Assembly (NCBI GenBank): GCA_028095005.1
Contig: CM051460.1
Span: 151,709,461 to 151,773,460, forward strand
Origin: Rhynchospora pubera
Taxonomy: Eukaryota > Streptophyta > Magnoliopsida > Poales > Cyperaceae
Direction: 5' to 3'
Length of the DNA stretch: 64,000 nt
Position 1 is the stretch's first letter. Every line of letters begins with the position of its first letter. Under the pieces are notes generated by a model, which saw only the letters and a program-made list of their open reading frames with translations, was not told where the DNA came from and made no database searches. A program made the position numbers and the translations under genes. Positions 1 through 10,858 of the stretch are shown one piece after another.

Positions 1-126
1 TATATTTTTGCTGTCGAGGTGTTTGGCATATGATTTTAGGGCTTTCATGGCTGACTGGCCACTGTCAGAATCTTTGTCCAGGTTGGCAAGCTCTTGACGG
101 AGCAACGGGCTGAGACTCCGCCCCAT
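1..126 (-). CDS. ARM-repeat SINE1/SINE2-like protein, first coding exon (partial)
   Basis: The 42 codons open from an ATG at 126-124 and run off the left edge. The N-terminus begins MGRSLSPLLRQELANLD and continues with a KALKSYAKHLDSK segment. From memory of the family this matches the conserved start of plant SINE1/SINE2 proteins, armadillo-repeat proteins that bind SUN proteins at the nuclear envelope and actin, and affect guard-cell nuclear positioning. Only the first part of the ARM region is present, so repeats and the C-terminal membrane anchor cannot be checked. The start is supported by an in-frame conserved N-terminus and a good acceptor just upstream (TTCATTTTCAG, ending at 160) that would close a 5'UTR intron. 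Another ARM/TORTIFOLIA-like protein is the main alternative. Confidence 0.72.
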   Translation of the reverse strand, partial: MGRSLSPLLRQELANLDKDSDSGQSAMKALKSYAKHLDSKNI

Positions 127-1190
127 TAGGATTTCTTATAGGTGTAAAAATCAGAGAATCTGAAAATGAACAAGAATAGTTATTACAAATTAAACTTTGC
201 TAAGCTGATTTTTTAGGAAGAAATAACTACTGGTGTAGAAGGATTTTTCAGTGATACTATTCCTAAAAAAAACAGAACAAAAAGGAAGGTACTTAATAAG
301 GGGTATTAAACATTTGTTCTCACAGCACAGTACCAGCTAGTATATCGGAAAATAATCAATTTCAATGTATTTTCTATCGATGAACTTTGTAATCAACTTC
401 TAGCAATTTTTTCCCTACATGTGTAACATAACCTAGATCTAACCTTCGGAAACACAAAAATAAAAAAAACACGAAAATGGGGAAACGCAAGTAGCAAATA
501 TTTAAAAAGTTTGGGCAAAACCACAATTCCTAATCCTAGTAGCGCGTAAATAAACAAAGCAGGAAGACAATGTTTCAAGATTTTGCTGCAAAAAGCCAAG
601 ATACTTAGACTAGCTTATTCATGAGTGAATTTCACAATCCACTAACCAAGACAAGAAGATCCTATTAGGTAATTAGTAAGTTCATGTTGAAACTCCAAAA
701 ATAAAACTAAGCTTGAACAAATTTAAGCTAAGCATTAGAAACTGCAGCAACAATAGATTCAGTCTTCACGAATTATCAACCACACAACAAAAATAGGGTA
801 TTATTGTCTAATTTTTCAAGGTCTGAAGTCTGAACTCTGACACTAGAACAAAATTGAAGAAGTATCTTACTTGAAAAAAACAAAACGAGAGAAAATTCGA
901 GAGAGAACGCACCGCAAGAATCAACCTTGGAGAACTCAGCACGAATTAGTTTCTGTAGGAAGAACCGAAAAGGAAATCTAAATAAGGGAACAAGAGCACA
1001 GAGCTGCCTTCTTTAATTTTTCTTGCCAAGTTTGGAACGGAGATCTGAATTTTGGAGACCAATTGGGGTTTTGAAGTTCTTAATTCTAGAAAGATAATCG
1101 AATATAAGATGGACGGTCGAGATTGTAGTTTTGTTGAGTGATGTTTGATCTGAACCTTTGATGGCGAACCGATCGCCGCCGTTTGTTATA
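127..1190 (-). other. Predicted 5'UTR and 5'UTR intron of the SINE-like gene
   Basis: Read on the minus strand, a donor-like CAAGTAAGATA lies at about 865-872 and a pyrimidine-rich acceptor TTCATTTTCAG ends at 160, giving a possible intron of about 0.7 kb within the leader. The short leader exon between the acceptor and the ATG is about 33 bases. The upstream non-coding exon would lie at about 870-1190. This is inferred from splice signals only; short ORFs here look like chance. Confidence 0.4.
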
Positions 1191-1199
1191 TTCACCGGT

Positions 1200-1907
1200 T
1201 CAGATTAGATAGCAGACTCGTGTTATTTAGTGTGAATAACAGTGGAAATGAACCGAGCATCGCAATAGGGTTTTTGTTTGTTTCGAGGGTTTTTGAAAAC
1301 TGGGAGGCGCGTCTCTGGTCAGCTCACCTTTGATCTTTTGTGGCTTTCACGGTACTGTAATCTGTGTGTTCTTATTATGCAATTAATCTGTGTGTTCTTA
1401 TTATGCAATGAATTTTTTTAGCGGTACTGAACAATAATTTGAAGAGTAAATCACTGTTTTACACGAGGTATTGCTAATTTTCTGTTTGAATCGATATATT
1501 GGGTCAACAGAAATGTACAACACGGAATGTGGGACTATAAGTGCTCGCAGGATATGCCATTTTGGAACTCTGATGGGAGCGTAGGTTGGAGGTGAAAATT
1601 CAAAATTGGGGTAATGCAAATTCCCGCTCCTTCCTTCCTTTTTGATTTGTAATTTTCATTTTTCTACCTACCTGGAAGGCTGGAATTAACGAACAATGAA
1701 GCATGATTGCATGAATAGTTGGTTGTTTATATTTTTGAGATTTCCAACCAATGAACCAAACACTTGTGTTCGTATTTTGTATGTAATTTATTTATTTATT
1801 TAATAAAAATAGTAATGTTATTCAGTTATTCTCCGTAAAAGTTTGTGTTAGGTGAAAACAAAATTTTCATAATTTAGGCGTGTGATCTCGATATATACTA
1901 TACATAG
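1200..1907. other. Intergenic, probable promoter side of the SINE-like gene
   Basis: No convincing coding frame or known repeat is visible. It lies directly upstream of the minus-strand SINE-like gene and should contain its promoter, but I cannot point to a specific TATA box or transcription start. Confidence 0.4.
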
Positions 1908-2059
1908 GGTGCGTTTGGATCGTTGGAAGAAAGAAGAAGAAGGAAGAAGAAGAAAAAAAAATTATAAACAATTCAAACTTTTCACAAAGTTACACACTTT
2001 CCAATACTTCTTCCATTCTTCCCTTCTTCCCTTCTTCCCACACCTATCCAAACGGAGCC
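1908..2059. mobile_element. MITE, 'CGTTTGGAT' family
   Basis: The ends are GGTGCGTTTGGATCG and, inverted, ATCCAAACGGAGCC. The interior carries the shared motif of this group: 'caaac..ttcacaaagttacacactt' followed by C/T-rich ttcttccc repeats. The flanks share 'catag', but the exact target-site duplication is uncertain. No coding capacity. Confidence 0.65.
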
Positions 2060-2084
2060 ATAGTTCAATTTCTCCGCTTCATAT

Positions 2085-2562
2085 TTGGTAGAGGAGTAAA
2101 CCGTGGAGTAGCTTAGGCTCCGTTTGGATGGCTTTTTTCCGGAATAAGGAATAAGGAATAACCACTTTTTACCAATAAATTTATTTCTAACCATCCAAAC
2201 TCTTCACAAAAGTTACACACTTCCCAATAAATTTACCCCTTCCCAATAAATTTCTTCCCTTCTTCCTTCTTCCTACCTTATTCTCAACGCATCCAAACGG
2301 AGCCTTAAGGAGGAGTAAATAATTAATCCACTTTACTCCTCCAATTTTAGATTATGTTTGGTATGAAAAGATGGAGTAAATATAGAGTAAGAATAAATAA
2401 AAATGAAAACAATCTCTTAATCCCATAGAATAACTTTACTCCACCTAAAACGGTAGAGTAATTTTTTCCTCTTTACTCCACACTACTCCACCAAATTTAA
2501 AATCATGTTTGGAGGAGTAAAAGTGGATTAAATGAGTTACTCCACCTTTAATCCTCTACCAA
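2085..2562. mobile_element. Foldback MITE with TTGGTAGAGGA ends, host of a nested MITE
   Basis: The left end TTGGTAGAGGAGTAAA is matched in inverted orientation by TTTAATCCTCTACCAA at the right end. Both arms are rich in 'ggagtaaa / tttactcc' motifs. It is interrupted by a second MITE at 2116-2304, so the intact element would be about 290 bp. No ORF of note. Confidence 0.65.
2116..2304. mobile_element. Tourist-like MITE with TTA duplication, nested
   Basis: Terminal inverted repeats GGCTCCGTTTGGATGG and CATCCAAACGGAGCC are flanked by a direct TTA at 2113-2115 and 2305-2307. A three-base TTA target and this end sequence fit the PIF/Harbinger (Tourist) superfamily. It sits inside the foldback element at 2085-2562 and is therefore the younger insertion. 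Confidence 0.75.
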
Positions 2563-3203
2563 CACATGGCCATATAGCTTAAAATGTAAATTTGGAATCA
2601 GCAGGGGTATAAACAGAATGAGTTCAAAACAAATGCTTTATGAAACTTTATCTGCATCTCATTAAAAAAGATTGAAATTCTAAAGAGATATCAATATTAA
2701 AAATCAAATACAACACGTAATTAACATTTTGTACTTCAATTCATGCTGTTAATCACTTTGGACTTCAATTAAAGTAGAATCAGCATAATCGACAGATACT
2801 GTCTAGCTAAGGTCATTTAATTACATTCCAAAGAATAATTTTTGACTAAAACAAAACGATGGGTCGAATATTATGCAAGAAAAATAACGGTGATACATTT
2901 ATAGTACGATATGGTGCATTTGTTTTTGTGTTTAATTTATCGTATCACATATTCACATTCAAGGTAGACAATAAACCCAAATTGATGTAAATTTTAATTT
3001 CTTCATTAAAATTATCACAGATTAACATGAAATGTAACTCATTAAAATTCTCATAGATTAATTTGTGTTAAGAGATAAAACCATCATAGTAATGCAATAA
3101 AATGCTTTTTATTAATGTTTGAATCAATTTGGTGTGTGCTTTTTATTAATCTCACCCAAAGCGACATATGTTTTTTTTTAAAAGATGAACTTTTATGCAT
3201 AAG
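2563..3203. other. AT-rich intergenic sequence
   Basis: I see no gene, RNA or clear repeat here, only AT-rich sequence between two MITE clusters. Confidence 0.4.
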
Positions 3204-3617
3204 GGCTCCGTTTGGATGGGAAAGGAATAGGAAAAATAGCTTCTTTCTAGAAATATTTTCTTTCTAGGCATCCAAACAAGTTAGAAATAAGGAGAAGAAT
3301 CTTTTCTTCTAGGAATAGTTTCTTTTTAGGAATAACATGTTCCTACAATTATATATACATAATTTTAACAAAATTAGCTAAATACTAATAACTAAATGAA
3401 ATTTTATGTGCTCTTTAATTAGTACTTTATTTAATATTAAAGTAATAATTTTTAATAATTTATTTAAATTAATATCAATTTGTTTATTCCTAACACAATA
3501 TCCAAATAACATTTCTTATTTCCTGAATAACATCTTCCCACTCTTCTACACACTTCCCAATATTTTCTTTCCTAATTCCTTATTCCTTCCTTATTCTTTA
3601 ACCATCCAAATGGAGCC
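3204..3617. mobile_element. Tourist-like MITE with AAG duplication
   Basis: Ends GGCTCCGTTTGGATGG and CATCCAAATGGAGCC are flanked by AAG at 3201-3203 and 3618-3620. At about 414 bp it is longer than most copies in the window. The interior carries the family's 'cacttcccaat' motif. Confidence 0.65.
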
Positions 3618-3634
3618 AAGAATTAAGATTTAAG

Positions 3635-3801
3635 AGCCTGTTTGGATGAGTTTGGAATTTGGGAATTTTCTAATTCCTAGGCATAAATTTATTATAAACA
3701 ATCCAAATTCTTCATAAAATTATACGCTTCCCAATAAATTTATGCCTAGGAATTAAAAATTTCCCAAATTCTTTAAATTCCTAAACGATCCAAACGGGCC
3801 C
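3635..3801. mobile_element. Tourist-like MITE with AAG duplication
   Basis: Ends AGCCTGTTTGGATG and GATCCAAACGGGCCC are flanked by AAG (3632-3634, 3802-3804). The interior is itself palindromic around 'taggcataaatttatt', so the whole 167 bp can fold back. Confidence 0.65.
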
Positions 3802-3860
3802 AAGTTGTTCTAAATTGAAAGAATACATTATATGTTACACGAGCAGAACTATTGGATAAT

Positions 3861-3999
3861 GGGTGCGTTTGGATCGTTGGAAGAAAGAAGAAAAAAAATT
3901 TATAAATAATCCAAACTCTTCACAAAGTTACACACTTCCCAATACTTCTTCTCACTTCTTCCCTTCTTCCCTTCTTCCCACACCTATCCAAACGCACCC
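3861..3999. mobile_element. MITE, 'CGTTTGGAT' family
   Basis: Terminal inverted repeats GGGTGCGTTTGGATCG and TATCCAAACGCACCC bound about 139 bp with the same C/T-rich interior as the copy at 1908-2059. I could not establish a target duplication. Confidence 0.65.
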
Positions 4000-4094
4000 C
4001 AAGGTAGGACGATCCTAACAAGTAGATTTATTTGTCCGGTAGATATAACAATTGTCACGATAAAATACGCAGATTTAAATGTCTTCTGAACTAA

Positions 4095-4646
4095 GGGGCC
4101 GTTTGTTTGTGACTTAGTGGGTGCATAACTTAAGTTATGCATCCTTAAGTCATCAAACACCTCTTACATAAGATATCTTAAGGGTGTCTAACTTATTGCA
4201 CCTAAAAAAGTTGCATAAGTTATGCATTGGTCCCCTTTAATCTTTCTTCCAATAATACCCTCAGAAATAATTAATAATAATATTTAATAATTAACAAATA
4301 ATTAATAATAATAAATAAATAATAATATTTAATAAGTAATAATAATCATTAAAAAAATCATAATTAATATTAAAGATTAATTATCATTAATAATTGATTT
4401 ATAATAATTATTATTAATAAATAATAATAATAATAATAATTAGTTCACAACATATTATTAATACATAATACTAATTCAAATTAAATAATTCAAATTGAAG
4501 GACATTTTAATTTTTTGACATGAATATATACATGCATTAAGTTAGTCATTTTTACTACACAACCAAACATCTATTACATAATACTACATAAACACTTAAG
4601 CATCCTTAACTTATGTAATCTCTTACTACACAAACAAACGCCCCCT
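4095..4646. mobile_element. Tourist-like MITE with TAA duplication
   Basis: The ends GGGGCCGTTTGTTTGTG and ACAAACAAACGCCCCC are flanked by TAA (4092-4094, 4647-4649), typical of PIF/Harbinger. Subterminal arms 'gcataacttaagttatgcat...' are also inverted. The centre holds a long TAA/AAT-rich microsatellite-like stretch. About 552 bp, non-coding. Confidence 0.75.
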
Positions 4647-5146
4647 TAATATATTTGTATGTATACTAACTGTCCTACTAGATCCCCGGTAGATTTACTT
4701 AATCTTGATAAATAAACTAAATATCTTATGAACTTGTCCTGCTATATACACTAATTATCCTGGTAGATTTTATTTATTTATTGATAAATAGCCTACATGT
4801 CTTATGATGTCCAAGTAGATTTACCTATCGTCCTAGTAAATACATTAAATGTCATATGAACTAAATGTCCCACCAGATACATTAGTTATCTTAGTACATA
4901 CACTGATTGTCCTAGTAAATGCTCTATGAACTAAATGTCCTCACAGATACACTAATTATCCTAGTCGATATACTTTAGTGGACTCCTAGTAGATGCACTA
5001 AATGCCATATAGTATACTATAATTGTATACTTTACTCCTAGTAGATGCAATAAATGTCATATAGTATACTATAATTGTAATTTTTCTATGAACTAAATAT
5101 CCTCATAGATAATACTAATTATCCTACCAAATACACTAAATGTTAT
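4647..5146. repeat. Degenerate short repeats of a 'cctagtagatacactaa' type motif
   Basis: Variants of 'ccta(g/c)tagatacactaaatgtc' and 'ctatgaactaaatgtcc' recur many times at irregular spacing, so this looks like a decayed short-period tandem repeat. No coding frame of significance. Confidence 0.5.
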
Positions 5147-6155
5147 ATGGAGGCCATTTGGATCAACTGAGAATTTAGGGAATTTTTTATTCTTAGACAT
5201 AAATTTATTATAAACAACATGGTTTGAAAACTCGGCCGAGTCCGAGCTAACTCGGGCGAGTTAGATCGGACTTGGCGGAGGACGAGTTGAGTTTTCGCGA
5301 GTTGGAACGGAATCGGAATCGGAATGAAAAGTTAAATTAAGGTCAAATCTGATTGTAATTGGGCAAAATTGGATGGGAACTACCAATTTAACACAAATAC
5401 CATCACTTATTGTTATCATTTCAGCACATAAACCAGCTAAAAATTGAAAATTAATGTGATTCAATGTGGCGGCGGGTAGAGAAGGGGAAGCACGGGAAAA
5501 AAAAATGGGGTAAATTAGTGGGAACAAGAGAGATTGGGACTCTGGGAGAGAGAAAGGAGTCTGGTATCTAGGATCTAACGTGGCCATATCAATACAGAAA
5601 AGGTGAAGCGAGTTAAATGGGTCATTTTGATGATAGAATATTTAAAAATTGTAATTTTTTTTTTACATTTTATCTAATTTTATGATTTCGAGTATGTATT
5701 TTTTGACTAAGCTTTGAAAGAATGCTTGTTCCTAATTTGTTTTCATATTATTTTATGATTTTTAAAGACAAACTATACTATTGAACTATATAATAGTTGA
5801 ACCAATTTTATTTTCAATAAATTGATATTATATAACTTTATATTATAGTTGATTTTCACTCATCCAACATTCACTTTATTAACTATTTTTGAATAAATAT
5901 TTTTTCATATATTTTTTTAATTTTAAGAGATTAAAAATGATTATTTATAAAAATCCGAGTTTCCAATCCGAGTCACCCGAATTTTTCCGAGTCATCCGAT
6001 TCGACTCCTTAGTCCAACACTCCGAGTCTGAGTCTGATTTCGAGTTTCAGAACAATGATAAACAATCCAAACTATTTACAAAATTACATACTTTCCAATA
6101 CTTTATGTCTAGGAATAAAAAATTCTTGCTATTCCTAAGCGATCCAAACGGTCCC
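5147..6155. mobile_element. MITE split by a nested hAT-like insertion
   Basis: The outer ends GGAGGCCATTTGGATC and GATCCAAACGGTCCC, together with internal 'taaatttattataaacaa...ccaaact', belong to the CGTTTGGAT MITE group. The element is interrupted at 5218-6057 by another transposon that duplicated eight bases of it. Without the insert it would be about 160 bp. Confidence 0.6.
5218..6057. mobile_element. hAT-like non-autonomous element, 8-bp ATAAACAA duplication
   Basis: The left end CATGGTTTGAAAACTCG and the inverted right end CATTGTTCTGAAACTCG form matching terminal repeats. ATAAACAA flanks the 840-bp insert at 5210-5217 and 6058-6065. An 8-bp duplication fits the hAT superfamily. Subterminal regions are rich in ACTCG/CGAGT. 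The open frame at 5261-5587 is not recognisable as a transposase. Confidence 0.7.
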
Positions 6156-6560
6156 ATAGTAGATATATGGCACTGAGGTTGGTGATAAGACAGGTTCCAT
6201 CAACAGAGCGGCCCTGGAATAACTGGACAGGTGATGGGTAGCGTTGCCGTGTTGGATAGGCATTAAGCACTGGCACTGGATATGCCACTAGACGAGTAGG
6301 GTGAAGGACTCAAGGGCGAGGGCAAATAAATGGCAATGGCGACCGATGATAAAAAGGATGTGATGATGTTAAACGATTCCAAAAAAAAAAAAAAAAAAGA
6401 ACGCTGAATATAATGGGCATGTCCGTTCCTAACTAATCCTCGTTGCTGAAAATAATGGCCAACGCCCAACGATTGTGCAATTGCAACAAACCGACTAGGT
6501 TGTCAACACTAGGCCCTAGCAAAACATAGCAAAACAAACATGTTCATGCTTTCAACATCA
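6156..6560. other. Intergenic sequence downstream of eIF3G
   Basis: No gene is visible. An 18-base A-run lies at about 6380-6397, but no flanking duplication could be matched to it. The region follows the 3' end of the minus-strand eIF3G gene. Confidence 0.4.
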
Positions 6561-6859
6561 CGTACAACTGTACAAGAGCGCAACTGCTGACAAACCATTC
6601 AGGGCAAATAGGTTCAATACAAAACATTATGGCTCATATATAAATGTTCAGACAAGACGACGGAATAAAATCTCCAAAAATCTCCATGATATACTAAGCA
6701 GTTTAATCTCATGAGGCCTTATGTAGTAAACAACTCTAAACTTCATACTAAAATGCTTTGACCAGATTCAAAAGAAAATAATAATGATAATAATAAGCAC
6801 AAAACAGAAACAAAAATGCTCCAGGCTACGCCAATTAGCTTCCGCACAATAATAATACT
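6561..6859 (-). other. Probable 3'UTR of eIF3G
   Basis: This non-coding stretch lies directly after the eIF3G stop codon on the minus strand. The end is approximate because no unique poly(A) signal could be chosen. Confidence 0.4.
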
Positions 6860-8489
6860 CTAGTTAGGCCTTGGTGTGGCCCACTCGACTCTTAGAATGA
6901 GATTATCATAACCATATCCATTAAGCTTGTTGATTGCCCGCTCAGCATCCTCCCTGTGGACAAAGTTGACGAACCCAAATCCTCTGCTCATGCCTGTCTT
7001 CTGGTCAATTGCCACATACACCCGACTCACCGGACCGAAAGTCCTGAACAACTCGAGAAGATCAGGCTCACGGGTATCCTCCGACAGATTGGTCACACGG
7101 ACCGAGTTCTCGTCATTCCTGCGGCGGCTCATCTCAGTACCGGTCCTCTCACCACCACCACGCATGCTTGGAGGAACGTATGCACTCCTGCCTGCACCAC
7201 CAGGAGCTGCGCTTGCTGCATCAGCAGTAGAGGGACGTTCGACAAATGTTTCAGGTGGTTGTGCGAGGTCCTTGTAGGGGCATTTGGAGGTCCAGTGGTC
7301 GCCTTTCTTGCCACATGTACGGCATACCATGAGAACAGCACCAGGTTGAACTGGACCCAGTCCTTCTGAGACGCTTGGTTCTTCTTTGGTCCCTGTAAAA
7401 TTGGAAGTGATAATTTGAGTTTGAGAAGTGCTTCTGTACTAAACAACTAGGGTTCAGAAAAAAATAAAAATTCTCAGTCCATAAAAGTGCCAGCTTGTCG
7501 AACTTGGCAAACAATAGGAGTCACAGAGTAGCATGAATGATTTCCTGCTTGTTTTACCTCTGAGGAACAGAGGTATACACTTCAATGACAAATATGTCCT
7601 GATCCTTTATATATGAAAAACTTGTAGACACGAGTCAGCTAACCAATGGCTCTTAGTGAACTAGCCCTTTCACTGGAATTTGGAATTACATGCATCCAGC
7701 ATTTAGTAGCACAATGACTTTTGAACCAGAACTAGAACATTTTAATGAAATTCTGCAACCATATATTGCTAATTTATCTCCTATTACAAGACTGCTGTAT
7801 TCAAATTCAAACTTTGATAAACTAAGTGCTTGATCCTTTTGATTAATTAGGACAGAAAAATACCACTGTTTTAAACCCTACAAACCCTACAAGCTTGGAT
7901 CGTAACAATTTGCAACTGAGATCAATCAATTAAGTCAAGATCAACCCGCCAATTATACCACCTAGCAAACCAATCAACACCCTTTACCCTACCTAACAAG
8001 ATTCAACAAACACCGAACACAAAAACCAAACAGTAGCAAGTAGTAACAATACCCATTTCCAAAATCCATCGATCAAGTGCACAACACCATTCCACACAAA
8101 AATAAAATAAAACTTATAGATCCAAAAAAAGAATCCAAACCTGGAGCGCGAGGCCTTTCTAGGAGGATCTCCTCAGTAGAAACCATGGTGAGTCTACTCC
8201 CAACATCCTCATGCACCGCATCGCCAAACTTAGCCCAGTTGCGCCGCTCTTTCGCCTTCTTGCTAACCCTAGCCTTCCCAAGCTTGCGCACGCGAGTCGT
8301 GGTGGTGACCTTGACCTTGTTCCCATCCTCGTCGAACCGATACTCGGTCGTCTTCTTGATCCCGTTCTCGTCGGGTCCTTCGACGACGCGAGGAGGGAGG
8401 AGGAAGTCGAGATCGCCTGCGTCGTCTTCTTCGAGCTCTCCCCACCGGAGTTTCGCCGCCTGAGGCCGCGCCGATTCCACCGCCGCCAT
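6860..8489 (-). CDS. EIF3G: Eukaryotic translation initiation factor 3 subunit G (eIF3g)
   Basis: Two coding exons, 8141-8489 and 6860-7392, are joined across a 748-bp intron (donor CAG|GTTTGG, acceptor TTTTACAG|GG) and keep frame, giving 293 residues, the usual plant length. eIF3g is part of the cytosolic eIF3 complex and acts in mRNA scanning and reinitiation. The N-terminal half is the eIF3g-specific region, including LRWGELEEDD and the basic KAKERRNWAKFGDA segment. A CCHC-type zinc knuckle follows at residues 140-154 (CRTCGKKGDHWTSKC, C-X2-C-X5-H-X4-C). A C-terminal RRM covers about 212-293, with RNP2 VRVTNL and RNP1 RGFGFVNF. The ATG is the first in frame, and the MAAVES start is typical. 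No lesion is seen. Overlapping plus-strand frames are antisense shadows. Confidence 0.96.
7393..8140 (-). other. eIF3G intron 1
   Basis: On the minus strand it begins GTTTGG and ends TTTTACAG, and the split codon (G|GG, glycine) joins the two exons in frame. No nested repeat or RNA gene was recognised inside it. Confidence 0.9.
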
Positions 8490-8639
8490 TAGGTTAGGTT
8501 TTCTCTGAAGTGTTTTTTTCTCTTTTTATTTTTTTTTGAGAAGATTGGTTTGGTTTTGGTTTTATTATCTTTGTGTGCGTCTTTCTCTTTCTTTTGTGTT
8601 TTTGAGAATACAGGCCTCAGAGATTTATGACAATAAATA
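8490..8639 (-). promoter_or_regulatory. eIF3G 5'UTR / proximal promoter
   Basis: About 150 bp separate the eIF3G start codon from the large palindromic repeat upstream. Read on the minus strand it is A/G-rich near the gene (AGAAAACCTAACCTAATGG at the start codon). The transcription start is not resolvable, but the core promoter must lie here or inside the repeat element. Confidence 0.45.
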
Positions 8640-9624
8640 CTCCCTAACCGAGTAACCGCAGAAAAAAATATAACTAACGTTACTGTTCACACGAATTTCG
8701 ATAATAACAATTAAAAATTCGAAATTTTAAAAATAACGTCGCTAGATCGTCATCCGAATTGATGAAATCGCAAAATCCTTAGATCGTCATTCCGAAATGA
8801 CGATCCAAGATCTGGGATGACGATCCAAAGTTGGATCGTCATTCCAATTGACGACCAAATATTTATGCAAATATCAAAGTCTGTTCCCAACATCATTCCA
8901 ATTTTTTAATATTTAACGTCAAAATTTATCTAAGGGAGTATTTACAAAAGGAATGAGACAAGCAGATGAGATAAAGAATTCGGTGCTCAGTATTTGAAAG
9001 GCGTGAAATTGTGTCCTAAATGCTTCACCAAAACGTGTTTGCTCAACAAGTTCAAATCATCTTTCAAAATTAACTAAAATAAAATTATATATATACATAT
9101 TCAAATTTTTTACTTTTTTATGTTGTTAGAAAATTCTTGATCTAATAACAGTTTTTAAAATTCTGAAAAAAATATTAGAAAATTTTTTTTCTGAAAATGT
9201 AAATTTAAGTAAAAAAATTTAAATAAGTAATTTTCAATAATTAAGTCAAATACATATTCATAATTTCAGCCTAAGAACATTATAAATATATGAAAGTTAT
9301 CCAGTATTTTTTTTCATTATTTTTGGGTAAAATGTGAATTGGTCATAATGTATAATCGCAAGGAACATTAAAAATATATGTTGAAAGTTATCCTGCATAA
9401 TAATTTTTTTTTTCAAATATAACAAAACGACAACTAATGGATAATTGTTAGACATCAGGTTATTGGTTTCTAAAAAAAATATAAATAAATAAAATTACAG
9501 ACGTATTGATAAATTTATAAATTAGTAAAGTATCAAATTTTATAAACTTTATATCATCTAACATTTTTTATCAACGATCGAAATACGAACAATTTAAAAT
9601 ATAAATGTCTGAATCAAACAAAAT

Positions 9625-9675
9625 TTTTTTTTGTTTGGATCGGCAATTGGGATGCCGATCCAAACAAAAAAAATT
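9625..9675. repeat. Perfect-type short palindrome
   Basis: TTTGTTTGGATCGGCA and its inverse TGCCGATCCAAACAAA face each other across a few bases, inside the AT-rich centre of the large palindromic element. Confidence 0.75.
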
Positions 9676-9759
9676 GTTGGCTTATATTTTTTTATGTGAA
9701 ATTTGCTTTTTAGACCCCAAAATTTTTATTATTACAAAATATATAATTTGTGATTAGAA

Positions 9760-10460
9760 ATTAAACATAATTAAAACATCTATTATAAAAATATAAGTAC
9801 ATAATTAAATTATACATGTTAAATACACAATATTATATGTGTGTATAACACTTATTTATGTATATTATGTATTAAATATTTTATATATTAAATAATATTA
9901 ATATCTACATTTAATGTATAGCAATTTTTTTTATTGGACTATATTGTAAAATTAATAATTTTAGGGTCATCGGCGAATAAATTAAATAAAAATATATTTA
10001 AATTTTTCGCCGATGACCATAAAATTATTATTTTTACAATATTGTCCAATAAAATTTTTTTGTTATACATTAAATGTTAATATATATATATATATATATA
10101 TAATTTAATTTTTTTAATATCATTCATATTTAATTTTACAAGTACATATTTGTATGTATATTTAATGTATATAAAAATTTTTATATATATATATATATAT
10201 TTATTTATTTATACATTAAAAATCTTTTATATCTTAAATTATGCATGTTGAATAGTTTTATACATACATATTATGTATCATATATTTAAATTATACACAA
10301 TAATATACTATTCATCGTGCTTAGTAATTAAACAAAATTGAAACTTCTATTATAAAAATATAAGTATATAATTAAATTATGCATGTTAAATACATAATAT
10401 TGTATATGTGTATAATACTTATTTATACATATATATCATGTATCATATATTTTATAGAGT
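9760..10460. repeat. Direct repeat pair flanking a central palindrome
   Basis: The stretch 9760-9900 (beginning near 'gattagaaattaaacataatt') recurs at about 10,320-10,460 in the same orientation at roughly 80-85% identity. Between them, 9915-10,070 is a near-perfect palindrome centred near 9990, with arms containing GGTCATCGGCGAATAAATT and its inverse AAATTTTTCGCCGATGACC. Confidence 0.7.
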
Positions 10461-10858
10461 TTTCCTATGGTGAGTTGCAACTCACCAAAGCGTCCGTGAG
10501 TCGCACTCAAAATTTAGAAATTTAGTTCAAAATGACCGATCCAAACCGACTAATACGATCTCCCTATTGAAATATCTATGCAGACCAAATTTTATATTTT
10601 TTTGAAATTTTTAAGTATTTATTTCGGATTTTTAAAAACTGTTATTTTTGAACGGTTCAGAACTAATTAGATTAATGATTTTCTAATTTTAAAAAAATAC
10701 TTAAAAATTTCGAAAAAATATAAAATTTGGTTTGCATAGAGATTTCAAAAGGGAGATCGTATTAGACTGTTTGGATCGGTCATTTTGATCTAAATTTTGA
10801 AATTTTGAACGCGACTCACGGACGCTTTGGTGAGTTGCAACTCACCATAGCAAAACTC
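10459..10858. mobile_element. Foldback MITE with GAGTTTT ends, MULE-like
   Basis: The left end GAGTTTTCCTATGGTGAGTT is matched inversely by AACTCACCATAGCAAAACTC at the right, and homology continues through CAAAGCGTCCGTGAGTCGC into the interior, so nearly all 400 bp pair up. The flanks share 'atattttata' (9-10 bp), compatible with the 9-bp duplication of Mutator-like elements, though the AT-rich context weakens this. It is nested in the larger palindromic element. Confidence 0.7.

Noticed and set aside
6380..6397. A-run suggesting a retroposon tail
   Set aside because: No flanking direct repeat could be matched on the two sides.
6927..7369. Long plus-strand open frames opposite eIF3G exon 2, and another opposite exon 1 (8077-8492)
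   Set aside because: They are antisense shadows of a strongly coding gene and show no recognisable protein features.
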